This document shows, piece by piece, positions 43,401 through 51,038 of a stretch of 64,000 bases of DNA (the first letter of the stretch is position 1; every line of letters starts with the position of its first letter). Under the pieces are notes generated by a model. It ran no database searches. It was not told the origin of the DNA and was given only the letters and a program-made list of their open reading frames with translations. Made by a program: the position numbers and the translations under genes. This DNA comes from Cohnella xylanilytica. GTDB lineage: Bacteria; Bacillota; Bacilli; Paenibacillales; Paenibacillaceae. Where the stretch lies: assembly GCF_014212175.1 (NCBI RefSeq), contig NZ_JACJVR010000019.1:124001-188000 (forward strand), given 5' to 3'.

Positions 43401-43701
43401 TGGGCAGCAGCCGAAGCAGCTCCACATAGGTGCCTCCGCCGGAGAAATCTCCGGTCAGCTTGCCGGATTGTTCGCCCGAGAGGGCGGCCTCCGTGTCGAG
43501 CACGAACTCGCCTTGCGCCCCGGGAAACTCCGGGCCGAGGGACAGCTTCCATCCCTCCGGCGCCTCGAAGCTTCCGATGGCCGTCGGCCGCAGTCCCGTC
43601 TCCGCGTGGGCCCGGCCGGTCGCCGGGACGGGAGGCAGGACGAAGACCAGCGATAACGCGAAGGCAAGCAGCATCTTGAACCGTCTAGGAAACGTTAGCA
43701 T
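40423..43701 (-). CDS. secreted multidomain glycoside hydrolase (clan GH-A like) with CBM9-like C-terminus
   Basis: A 1092-residue exported protein. Signal peptide ends near GRAHA. Residues ~40-210 form a jelly-roll carbohydrate-binding domain (IGSFEAPEGWKL … ARFDDVTM). A catalytic (beta/alpha)8 barrel covers ~310-640, with probable acid/base Glu in EVYNEFN and nucleophile Glu in WITELGWPT. Ig-like beta domains follow, and the last ~190 residues (HTIEVDGSLDDL … IWGTWDSENLYLSVKVHDD) resemble a family 9 binding module. Family and substrate cannot be named. It follows the ABC permease by 49 bases and is probably co-transcribed, so products are imported by that system. Confidence 0.85.
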   Translation of the reverse strand: MLTFPRRFKMLLAFALSLVFVLPPVPATGRAHAETGLRPTAIGSFEAPEGWKLSLGPEFPGAQGEFVLDTEAALSGEQSGKLTGDFSGGGTYVELLRLLPKYDAADLSFSVQTADVTRVGLRLTDSTGQVHQQRIALQSTTDWQSFTITKFNGGAQYAHWGGANDGVWHPPAKQISFVLERTAIGGGKKIGTARFDDVTMSIPTPELELQQTKLGNVFIGDEPASLRVLTAGTSVSAVVFDYWGIPAAEQTAEADGDGYAELSFSGLESGYYTANLTALDADGGAIAEATTSLAVLPPFDSGAAADSPFGMATHFGQTWGLELMPLIKEAGVGSIRDESNWSAVEKPKGVYTFPSKVEAYMGEAQANDIKPFIIFAYGNSYYDNGSTPHSDDGRQGFANYSREVVRHFDQVEWAEVYNEFNIQFGDQGNGPADSRPDYYYKLLKKTYETVKAEKPGLTVVGGATSGIPTGWLEELFRLGGLNYMDAVSVHPYRYPGNPETLAKDLADLEELIKRYNNGQPKPIWITELGWPTQQDGRGVSESVQAEYIVRSHVVSLASGVEKVYWYDFMNDGTSTTNGEHNFGIVRNAGDDLGKNVPKPAYVSYATMTRQLAGKSFVKAESICEDVYGYLFDGEGDPVRVLWATEPKEVRVKTNSPIVITDMMGRTDTYSPLNGYVYLSLSGSPVYVQGNVSQISEGGKFILTGKTSAPGTPVRLELTVDNTEPPRGRIQAELQVEGSVYPIDVMPHGTKKIPFEVEGRDTPQTRTVTAYVVRDGQKVARLTADVAVADPVQAKVKHVRNGDQDALRVSVSNALDDAITLTDIQWQIGGQSDTFAANVQIPGGSADSADLPVPELTAGQTYPVSLTLNFEGYSQIAYEGKLAVVAEEDLKPFSQHTIEVDGSLDDLTGVPSVDLAAEGEVKMNGYGGAEDLSGQIWGTWDSENLYLSVKVHDDVFSQTSRGESIWQGDGIQFGVSPGLPGESGEWYEYGLALTPEGPEVYRWIAAPGMTIGTVDNATLAVTRDEDAKETVYELALPWEELEPALAEDGVIGFSILVNDNDGQGRKGWIEWGAGIGTGKNSSLFKAIKLVGPE

Positions 43702-43749
43702 ATCGATGACTCTCCTTTCGAATGGGAGACTCGATCACCGAACGCCCGT

Positions 43750-44631
43750 TCAACCTCGGATGCCGCTAAAGGTAAACCCCTGCATGATGTATTTCTGGAA
43801 GAAGAGAAAAAGAATGGCGGGCGGAATGATCGCGTACGCAAGAGCGATGAACTGAACGTCGAGAGACGCCGTCGTTTTCATGTTGAAGATCGCCACGATT
43901 ACCGTCCACATATTGTTATCCTTCAGAACCATATAAGGCCAGAAGAAGTCGGCCCAAGCCGCGTTCACGGTGAAGATCGTGATGGCCATGATGACCGGCA
44001 CGCTTAGCGGCACGACGATCCGGAAGAAGATCGCGAGCCTCGTGCAGCCGTCGATCTTCGCCGCGTCGATGAGCGCCGGCGGGATTCCCTCGAAGAACCC
44101 CTTGAAGATGAGCACGTAGAACGCGTTCGATCCGGCCATCATCCACATCGGCAGGAACGAGTTGGTCAGGTTGATGCCGAGAACCGGGAAGTCGATAATG
44201 TTCTTGAAAATCGGAACCATGCCCAGCGTGTTCGGAAGCAGCATCGTCCACAGCACCAGCACGAACACGATCCGGCTGCCCGAAGGCTTCAGCACGGCCA
44301 GGAAGTAGCCGAGCAAGCCGTTGAACAGGATGGAGAAGACGACCGTGCCGGCGGTGAGAAGCAGCGTGTTGAGGTAGAGCCGGGTGAAGTCCAGCTCCCT
44401 CCACGTATCCGCCAGCTTGCCGAATTCGAACGTATGCGGAATCAAGGTCGGGGGGATAGCGAAAAACTCCTTGATGTCCTTGACGCTCGAAGACAGCAGC
44501 CACAGCGGAGGAAGCAGGCAGACGAGCGAGATGAGAACGAGAACGGCGAACAGAACCGCGTACAACGCCTTGACGCCCGGCCGCTTGTAGTCCAGCTTGC
44601 CGATAATGCCGGCCGAATCTCTGGAGCGCAT
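43750..44631 (-). CDS. carbohydrate ABC permease, MalG type (second system)
   Basis: A 293-residue CUT1 permease with six helices and the EAA loop ALIDAAKIDGCTRLAIFFR; the C-terminus is YIMQGFTFSGIRG. ATG 44631 fits AGAAGG at eight bases better than GTG 44640. It is the second permease of the binding protein-permease-permease-hydrolase operon. Confidence 0.92.
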   Translation of the reverse strand: MRSRDSAGIIGKLDYKRPGVKALYAVLFAVLVLISLVCLLPPLWLLSSSVKDIKEFFAIPPTLIPHTFEFGKLADTWRELDFTRLYLNTLLLTAGTVVFSILFNGLLGYFLAVLKPSGSRIVFVLVLWTMLLPNTLGMVPIFKNIIDFPVLGINLTNSFLPMWMMAGSNAFYVLIFKGFFEGIPPALIDAAKIDGCTRLAIFFRIVVPLSVPVIMAITIFTVNAAWADFFWPYMVLKDNNMWTVIVAIFNMKTTASLDVQFIALAYAIIPPAILFLFFQKYIMQGFTFSGIRG

Positions 44632-44643
44632 GTTGGTCACCTT

Positions 44644-45519
44644 CTAATCGGCGTTCGCGCGCTTGTCGATCCGGAAGTAGACCGCCGTCAGCACGGCCAG
44701 GATGAGGAAGGTAATGACCCCGACCGCGAGCGACCTTCCGGCTTCGAAGTAGCGGAACGCGTAGTGGTAGCTGGTCAGCATAAGCGACATCGAGGAATTG
44801 TTCGGTCCGCCCTCCGTCATCGTCAGCGGCTCGTACAGCACTTGGAACACCCCGATGATCTGCAAAATGAGAAGAATTCCGATAATAGGCGAGATCTGCG
44901 GAATCGTGATGTGGCGGACGCGCTTGCGGATGCCCGCCCCGTCGATGGCGGCGGCCTCGTACAGCTCGTGGTTGACGCCCTGAAGGCTGGCCAGGTACAG
45001 AATGACCGTGCCTCCGAACGACCTCCACGTCATCGTCACGATGATCAGCGGAATCGTCAGATGCGAGTTCTGCAGCCACTGCGACATCGGAAGTCCGAGC
45101 TTGGCGAGCAGCATGTTCAGCAGCCCGCCGGGACCCGGATCGAACATGAACGTCCACAGAAGCGCCGCGGCCACTCCCGGGACCATGCCCGGGAAGTAGA
45201 CCGAGAACTTGAAGAAGGCTTGCAGGTTCGCCATCTCGTTGATCATGATCGCGACGACGATCGGCACGAGGAACCCGATAATAAGCGACCAGATCACGTA
45301 CATGAACGTATTGACGAGCGTCTGCTGGAACACGGAATTGCTGATGACGTCGATGTAGTTCTGGAGGCCGTTGAACCGGACGGCGTTATACCCCTTGGTC
45401 TCGAAGAACGACAGGACGAACCCGGACACGATCGGCTGCCAATGGAACACGACGAAGAACAAGAGACTGGGAACGATGAGAAGCCAGGAAGGCAAATCCC
45501 GATAGAGCCACTTCTTCAT
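44644..45519 (-). CDS. carbohydrate ABC permease, MalF type (second system)
   Basis: A 291-residue CUT1 permease; first helix SWLLIVPSLLFFVVFHW, EAA loop ELYEAAAIDGAGIRKRVRH. It begins seven bases after the binding-protein stop. The lack of an ATPase gene again implies use of a shared MsmX-like subunit. Confidence 0.92.
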   Translation of the reverse strand: MKKWLYRDLPSWLLIVPSLLFFVVFHWQPIVSGFVLSFFETKGYNAVRFNGLQNYIDVISNSVFQQTLVNTFMYVIWSLIIGFLVPIVVAIMINEMANLQAFFKFSVYFPGMVPGVAAALLWTFMFDPGPGGLLNMLLAKLGLPMSQWLQNSHLTIPLIIVTMTWRSFGGTVILYLASLQGVNHELYEAAAIDGAGIRKRVRHITIPQISPIIGILLILQIIGVFQVLYEPLTMTEGGPNNSSMSLMLTSYHYAFRYFEAGRSLAVGVITFLILAVLTAVYFRIDKRANAD

Positions 45520-45525
45520 GCCGGA

Positions 45526-46992
45526 TCAACCCTTTGCTTTGTCCAGATAGTCCCTCTGGAAGTCGGCCGCCGCCTTGTCGAGCAGAGCCTTCGGATCGGC
45601 GTTCTTGTCGGTCAGAACCGCCTGCACGACGGCGTCGAGCGTCTTATACAGCTCTTGGGCGTTGACCGGTTCTTCCGGACGGATCGTGACGCCTTCGTTC
45701 TTCATGTAGTCGTCCCACAGGGCGAGATCGACGTTCTTGTACTTCTCGCGGATCGCGTTCTCGGCGTCGACGCGCTCCTTGTTGACCCAAGCCTGCATGC
45801 CGTGCGGGCCGACGATCCGGTTCAGCTTCTGGTCGGAGGCCAGCGTCTCCTCGAGCCCCTTGAGCGATTCCGGGTTCACGTCGGGCGACACTCCCTTGAT
45901 CTTCAGCCACTTGAAGCCGGCGTCGATCTGCTCGGGCGTGCTGTTGGCCGAGAACATGAACAGGTTGCCGCCGGACAAGGCTACCCGGCCCTTCGGTCCT
46001 GCGGGTACGGCGGACACCGACAGGTTATCCTTGCTCATTTTGTAATCGTTGATCGGGGTGTTCATCCAGTCCGTGCCGCCGAACGCCATCGCGACCTGGT
46101 CCGTGCCGAACATGCGGAACATGTCGTTCACTTCGACGAGCACGTTGTCGGTGAGCACGTCGTACTTCCACTTCAGATCCTTGAGATACTGCAGCGCCTC
46201 GACCGCCTCGGGGCTGTTGAACACCGCCTTCCACTTGCCGTTCTCGAGCTTCTCGAATTCCGCCCCGTACGACCAGGCGATGCTCATGAACTCCCAGCCG
46301 CCCTGATTGTTCTTGGTCGGGAAGAAGAATCCGGCCTTGCCGGTCTTGTCTTTGATGATCTTCGCCGTCTCCGCCAATTCCTCATAGGTTCTGGGGTACT
46401 TGGGGATTCCCTTCTCGTCGAGCAGGCCGGCCTGCTTGAACAGGTTGACGTTGTACCAGATCCCCATGTAATAACCGTTCGAAGGAATGCCGTAAATTTT
46501 GCCGTCCTTCTTGACGAGGTCCAGCATCGCCGGGTTCAGCGCCTGCTCGAAGCCGTACTTCGCCATATATTCGGTGATGTCTGCCGCGTAGCCGGCGTTG
46601 ATGATCTTCTGCGGTTCTGTGAACCAGGTTCCGAACAGGTTCGGAAGCTGGCCGCTCTCCGCCTTCGGCAAGAACGTATTCGTGTCGTAGGAGAAGTTCT
46701 CCGTCTTCATCGTGACGCCGGGGTTCTCCGATTCGAACTTGGCCTTCCATTGCTCGAACTGCGCGAGCCGCTTGTCTTGAGGCTTCGGCCAATCCCCGTT
46801 ATTGAAGACGAACTCCTTCGTCTCCGACGAACTCGGCGGAGCCGAGCTCTCGGATGCGGGCGGTGCAGATCCGGATGCAGTTGCGGACGGCTCCTGCGAA
46901 CCGCCGGCTTCGCCATTGTTCCCCCCGCTCGAGCACGCCGTGACGGCGAGCGCGAGCGCCGCAATGAGCGCAAGCAGTTTCCCATTTCTCAT
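45526..46992 (-). CDS. sugar-binding lipoprotein (second ABC system)
   Basis: A 488-residue family-1 solute-binding protein. Signal peptide MRNGKLLALIAALALAVTAC with lipobox Cys at 20, then a Gly/Ser/Ala/Pro-rich linker. Mature sequence includes FSYDTNTFLPKAESGQLPNLF and GIPSNGYYMGIWYN. ATG 46992 has GGGGAGG 11 bases upstream; ATG 47001 would overlap the ribosome site. First gene of the operon, preceded by a perfect cre box and a palindrome. Confidence 0.92.
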   Translation of the reverse strand: MRNGKLLALIAALALAVTACSSGGNNGEAGGSQEPSATASGSAPPASESSAPPSSSETKEFVFNNGDWPKPQDKRLAQFEQWKAKFESENPGVTMKTENFSYDTNTFLPKAESGQLPNLFGTWFTEPQKIINAGYAADITEYMAKYGFEQALNPAMLDLVKKDGKIYGIPSNGYYMGIWYNVNLFKQAGLLDEKGIPKYPRTYEELAETAKIIKDKTGKAGFFFPTKNNQGGWEFMSIAWSYGAEFEKLENGKWKAVFNSPEAVEALQYLKDLKWKYDVLTDNVLVEVNDMFRMFGTDQVAMAFGGTDWMNTPINDYKMSKDNLSVSAVPAGPKGRVALSGGNLFMFSANSTPEQIDAGFKWLKIKGVSPDVNPESLKGLEETLASDQKLNRIVGPHGMQAWVNKERVDAENAIREKYKNVDLALWDDYMKNEGVTIRPEEPVNAQELYKTLDAVVQAVLTDKNADPKALLDKAAADFQRDYLDKAKG

Positions 46993-47028
46993 GAACGGCA
47001 TTTCCTCCCCTTGTACGGAACTTGATTC

Positions 47029-47061
47029 AGCAACGTTGCTAATTCCATGTTAGCGTTTACA
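47029..47061 (-). promoter_or_regulatory. palindrome plus perfect cre site before the second ABC operon
   Basis: AGCAACGTTGCT (47029-47040) is a 12-bp palindrome. On the minus strand TGTAAACGCTAACA (47048-47061) matches every fixed position of the Bacillales cre consensus, so CcpA repression by preferred sugars is expected. Confidence 0.7.
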
Positions 47062-47170
47062 TGAGGGGTTGAACATGCGGCATTTCTGCAAAATGGTTTA
47101 AAAAAATGCTGCCCATCCTGCTATAATCGAATCGGCAATAGGTGCGGCTCATGAAGGGCGGGATCTCCCG

Positions 47171-48157
47171 ATGTTCAAGCGGTTCTCGCGAAGAATCTTG
47201 CTCATAACGCTCGTCTCCGTCTCGGCGTTCGCGACGGCCGCGGGCCTCTTCTCGTATCATTGGGCGAAGCGGACGGTCCTCTCCGAGTTCGTCTCCGTCT
47301 CTTCGAACTACTTCCAGAGCTCCCGGGAGCTGCTGGAGCAATATTTGAATTCGACCGGCGAGACGGCCAAGGTCATCGCGAACAACCCGAATCTGGCCGT
47401 CGCCGCCCGGGGGCCGAACGCTTACGGGGAAGTGCCGCGCCTTCTCGACGTTCTGGCCTCCGGCATGAATCCGGACATTCGCGGCATCGCCTTGTATGCG
47501 GCCGACGGAACGGTCTATTCGCTGTCCCGGATGTCGAACCTGCCGTCTCTTGCGCAGATGATGGCGGAAAAGCCCGTGCGCCGGTTCCTGGAGGACGGGA
47601 AGCGGCAGTCGGCCTGGATATCCCGCTACCGGGATCTCAGCTCCTACTACGATTACCGGTACGTCGAGAACGGCACGTTCAGCTACTTGCTCAAGACGGG
47701 ACAAGGCGGGGAGTCCGGGATTCCCGGCACGATGGTCGTCGATCTCGACGCGGTCCAGCTGTTCCGGTTCTTCGCGTCCGACCACCCCTTCTTCGCGGAT
47801 AACCGGCTGTATCTCGTCCGCGACGGGGCCGATATCGTTCCGAGCGCAGCCGGAAGCGACGCGAGCCCGTTCGCGGAGGAAGATCTCCGCCGGGTGAACG
47901 GCGGAGCCGGCGGGCGCTTCACGTCCGAGGACGGCTCCCGTCTCATCCTGTACGAGACGATTCTCGAATCCAACGCGAAGATCGTCGCGGCCATTCCGCT
48001 TCAGAGCTCGTACGCCCATCTGTCCCCTCTGGGCCGGACGGTGCTGCTGCTGGGGCTGCTGTCCGGCGCCCTCGCTCTCGCGCTGGCGTTCTGGCTGAGG
48101 GCGGGCATCGTCCGGCCGCTGAGCCAGCTGTACGAACGGATGAAGTCGTTCCGATAA
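47171..48157 (+). CDS. membrane sensor protein lacking any output domain
   Basis: A 328-residue protein: TM1 (residues 10-30), a large extracytoplasmic double-Cache-like domain (35-280) and TM2 (about 286-308), then only ~20 residues where HAMP would begin (GIVRPLSQLYERMKSFR) before a TAA. In Paenibacillaceae the same sensor normally continues into an AraC-type or histidine-kinase domain. It is divergent from the binding-protein operon and close to the YesM/YesN pair. Either a truncated gene or a stand-alone sensor; no downstream remnant of an output domain is visible in 48158-48261. Confidence 0.7.
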   Translation: MFKRFSRRILLITLVSVSAFATAAGLFSYHWAKRTVLSEFVSVSSNYFQSSRELLEQYLNSTGETAKVIANNPNLAVAARGPNAYGEVPRLLDVLASGMNPDIRGIALYAADGTVYSLSRMSNLPSLAQMMAEKPVRRFLEDGKRQSAWISRYRDLSSYYDYRYVENGTFSYLLKTGQGGESGIPGTMVVDLDAVQLFRFFASDHPFFADNRLYLVRDGADIVPSAAGSDASPFAEEDLRRVNGGAGGRFTSEDGSRLILYETILESNAKIVAAIPLQSSYAHLSPLGRTVLLLGLLSGALALALAFWLRAGIVRPLSQLYERMKSFR

Positions 48158-48261
48158 CCGCCGGGAAGGCAGGCCGTTCGGCCGTTCCGTTGCCGAGTAT
48201 GGGGAGTTATATATTCGGACTCGCGAATTCGAGAAATCGCATAGACTGGGCCTCAGGATGG

Positions 48262-50001
48262 TCACGGCTCCAGCGCCCGGACCTTGACGAAGGACGACGT
48301 GCCGACGCCGACCTCGCTTCGGATGTCGACGCCGTATCCGGCGCCGTATTCCAGCCGGATCCGCTCGTCCACGTTCCGTACGCCGTACCCGCCGCCTCCG
48401 TAGCGCTTCGGCTTGCCGTCGTCGTCCAGCTCGCTTACGTCGAAGCCGGCTCCGTCGTCGCGGACCTCGAACAGCAGCGCGTCCCCTTCCCGTTCTCCCC
48501 GGACGACGATCGTGCCGCTCCCCCGCTTGCGGCTCACCCCGTGCTTGATCGCGTTCTCGACGAGCGGTTGAATGATAATCTTCAGCAGCTTCAGGGAGAG
48601 GATATCCGGCGCGATCTCGTATCGGACCTCGAACTTCCCCGGGAACCGCATCGCTTCGATGGCCACGTAGCTGCGGACGATGCCGATCTCTTCCTCGACC
48701 GTGATGTATTGGTCTCCCTTGTGAAGGCTGAGCCGATAGAAATGGGCGAGCGCGACGACCATCCGCTCGATCTCCCGTTGGCTGTGGATCTTGGCCAGCC
48801 AGCCGATCGCGTCGAGCGTGTTGTACAGGAAGTGCGGGTTGATCTGCGCCTGAAGGGCGATCAGCTCCATCTCCCGCTGCCGGTCCTTCTCCTCGTTGTT
48901 GCGCTCGATCAGCTCCCGGATGCGGACGACCATGTCGTTGAAGCTGCTCTCCAGCAGATGGAGCTCGTCTCTCGGATTGCGATAGGGGGCGACGTAATCG
49001 GTCGTTCCGGCGAATTGCACGATGCGCCTATTCAGCCGCCGGATCGGTCCCAGGATGCCTCTGGACGCGTACAGCGAGATCAGCACGGCCAGCCCGAGCG
49101 CGACGAGCTGCAGCAGCAGCGAATACCGCTGGATCCGGTTCGTATTCTCGAGCAGCTTCTTCTCGGAGACGACGCTGACGACCTTCCAATCGAGCCCCAG
49201 GTTGCGGAAGCTGCCGCCGAGCTTGTAGCTCGCCACGATGGACGGGCTGCCTTCGAAGTCCGTCTTCTTGAAGCCGGCGCCCGGCTTCATCGTGAGCCAG
49301 CGCTTGTCGAACAGCGTCGTGCCGACCTTCTCCGCGTCCGGGTAGGAGAGCACGTAATCGTCGTCGGCGACGAGCATCGAGAAGCCCCGGTTCTGCATGA
49401 CCATGTTCTTGAGCACGTCCTGGATCGCGCTCTCCCGGATGTAGACGACCAGGTAGCCGAGATTCTGCCCGGTGTTGAAGTTCTGATACTTCCTCCCGAT
49501 CGGAAGATAAGCTTCCCCGGCGGAGTCCTTCTTGATCTTGCCCCATACGGGCAGCTGGGAGCGTTCGATCTCGAGCAGGTAGGAGCGCTCCGGAGCGTCG
49601 AGGCCCGACCGGCCGTCGAACGTATAGGCGCGTCCGTCCCGGGCGGCGATGACGATCTCGCCGACGATTCGCCGGTCGATCTGCATCGTATCCAGAACGC
49701 CGGACAGCCGCTCTCCGAGCTCGGCCTCATCCTCGTCCTCTTGGAATTCCTCGAAGAACCGATAGATGTCCCCCGAGTTGAGCAAGCGGACGGACAGCAT
49801 GTGAGCCTGGTTGAACAGGAATTCGAGGCTCGACTCCGTTTTCTCCTGATTGATGGTGACGTAGTTGTACATGAAGTTCTCGGTAATTCTCTGTACCGCC
49901 ATGCGCGAAGCTTGCAGGATCGACATCGAGGAGAGGAAGAAGCAGATCAGAAGCAGCCAGAAGATCCGGGTTCGGACTTTCATCGCGTCCAGCTTGAACA
50001 A
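48262..50001 (-). CDS. YesM-type sensor histidine kinase
   Basis: A 579-residue kinase: TM1 (~12-32), extracytoplasmic double-Cache region, TM2 (~300-320), HAMP (SRGILGPIRRLNRRI), His-kinase domain with ALQAQINPHFLYNTLD, and a HATPase with QPLVENAIKHGV and DDGAGFD. TTG 50001 has GGGGGAG five bases upstream and starts 15 bases after the regulator stop. It should phosphorylate the adjacent YesN-like regulator and respond to the glycan or sugar imported by the neighbouring ABC system. Confidence 0.9.
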   Translation of the reverse strand: MFKLDAMKVRTRIFWLLLICFFLSSMSILQASRMAVQRITENFMYNYVTINQEKTESSLEFLFNQAHMLSVRLLNSGDIYRFFEEFQEDEDEAELGERLSGVLDTMQIDRRIVGEIVIAARDGRAYTFDGRSGLDAPERSYLLEIERSQLPVWGKIKKDSAGEAYLPIGRKYQNFNTGQNLGYLVVYIRESAIQDVLKNMVMQNRGFSMLVADDDYVLSYPDAEKVGTTLFDKRWLTMKPGAGFKKTDFEGSPSIVASYKLGGSFRNLGLDWKVVSVVSEKKLLENTNRIQRYSLLLQLVALGLAVLISLYASRGILGPIRRLNRRIVQFAGTTDYVAPYRNPRDELHLLESSFNDMVVRIRELIERNNEEKDRQREMELIALQAQINPHFLYNTLDAIGWLAKIHSQREIERMVVALAHFYRLSLHKGDQYITVEEEIGIVRSYVAIEAMRFPGKFEVRYEIAPDILSLKLLKIIIQPLVENAIKHGVSRKRGSGTIVVRGEREGDALLFEVRDDGAGFDVSELDDDGKPKRYGGGGYGVRNVDERIRLEYGAGYGVDIRSEVGVGTSSFVKVRALEP

Positions 50002-50015
50002 GGCCGCTCCCCCAT

Positions 50016-50827
50016 TCAGTCGTAGAACGAGCTCTTGACGAAGTCGCGGGGCGTGAGGCCCGTGTGCTTCTTGAACAGCTGGCTGAAAAGCGCGGGTCCC
50101 GGATCCCCACGAGTTCGCATACCTCGTACGTTCGGTAGCGTCCGGTCCGCAGCAGCTCCTTCGCCTTCAAGATGCGGCACGAGGTGATGTAATCGTTGAC
50201 GGTCTCGGACGTGCTCTCCTTGAACGCGTGCATCAAGTAGGACGGGCTGACGTACAATCGGTCGGCGATCCGCTTGACCGAGAGGTCCTCCGCGTAGTGC
50301 GCCTGGATATAGCGGATCGCTTGGTCGACGACCTTGACGTTGCCCGCCGTCTTGCGGTTGCGCAGCGTCCGCAGAAGAGCGGCCAGATCGCCGATCAGCT
50401 TCTGGCGGACGATCTTCTCGGACAGGCGCTCCCGGCGGATCGAATCCGCGAGCCGGTTCACGACCGAGATGAAGTGGTCGTTCTCGACCGGCTTCAGCAT
50501 GTAATCCGAAGCGCCGTGCGTAATCGCTCCTTTGGCGTATTGGAAGTCGTCGTATCCGCTGAGCACGATGATCTTGGAGCCGATGCCGCGCGCGCGGACC
50601 TGCTCCATGAGGCCGATCCCGTCCAGGAACGGCATGCTCATGTCGGTGACGATAATATCGGGGCGGTGCTTGACGGCCAGCTCCAGCCCGGCCTCCCCGT
50701 CTTCGGCTTCGCCGACGAGCTCGAGCCCGTGGCGCTCCCAATCGATCGTCGTTCGGAGTCCGTACCGGACCAAGTATTCGTCGTCTACGACCAGAACCGT
50801 CATCCGCTCCCGCGCAGAGGCGTTCAT
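50016..50827 (-). pseudogene. YesN/AraC-type response regulator with a frameshift
   Basis: The frame opening at 50827 (or 50836) gives a receiver with DD at the start and phospho-acceptor D in IIVTDMSMPF, then an AraC domain (LSVKRIADRLYVSPSYLMHAF). Near 50090 the frame leaves the family pattern after VGIRDPR; the expected continuation FSQLFKKHTGLTPRDFV is encoded in another frame ending at 50016. One missing base in the run 50086-50089 explains this. The repaired protein would be about 270 residues, short for YesN. Could be a sequencing indel, a real mutation or slippage. Without the last helix-turn-helix part the regulator should not bind DNA. Confidence 0.75.
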
Positions 50828-50982
50828 CGGCTTCATCTCCTCCTTCCGATCTTATTAACTATATTCTGGTAACGGCCTCGAAATCCTCCGCCGCCGGGAA
50901 GGGCGTCGAAGGACTTCCGCCCGCCGAACCGCATTTCCAGTTAGGTACCATGCAACAGGTGAGCACCATCAGAGGAAAAACC

Positions 50983-51019
50983 GAAAAACCGTCGGGAAGC
51001 AGGGTTGCTCCCGACGGTT
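50983..51019 (-). terminator. terminator of the SLH protein gene
   Basis: AACCGTCGGGA pairs with TCCCGACGGTT; on the minus strand TTTTTCGGTTTTTCC follows. It is 20 bases past the stop. Confidence 0.8.
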
Positions 51020-51038
51020 CTCGTATCGCCGCGCTTGC

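Noticed and set aside
44434-47025. Open frame of 863 codons on the plus strand
   Set aside because: Antisense to the permeases and binding protein, with no domain and a low-complexity composition.
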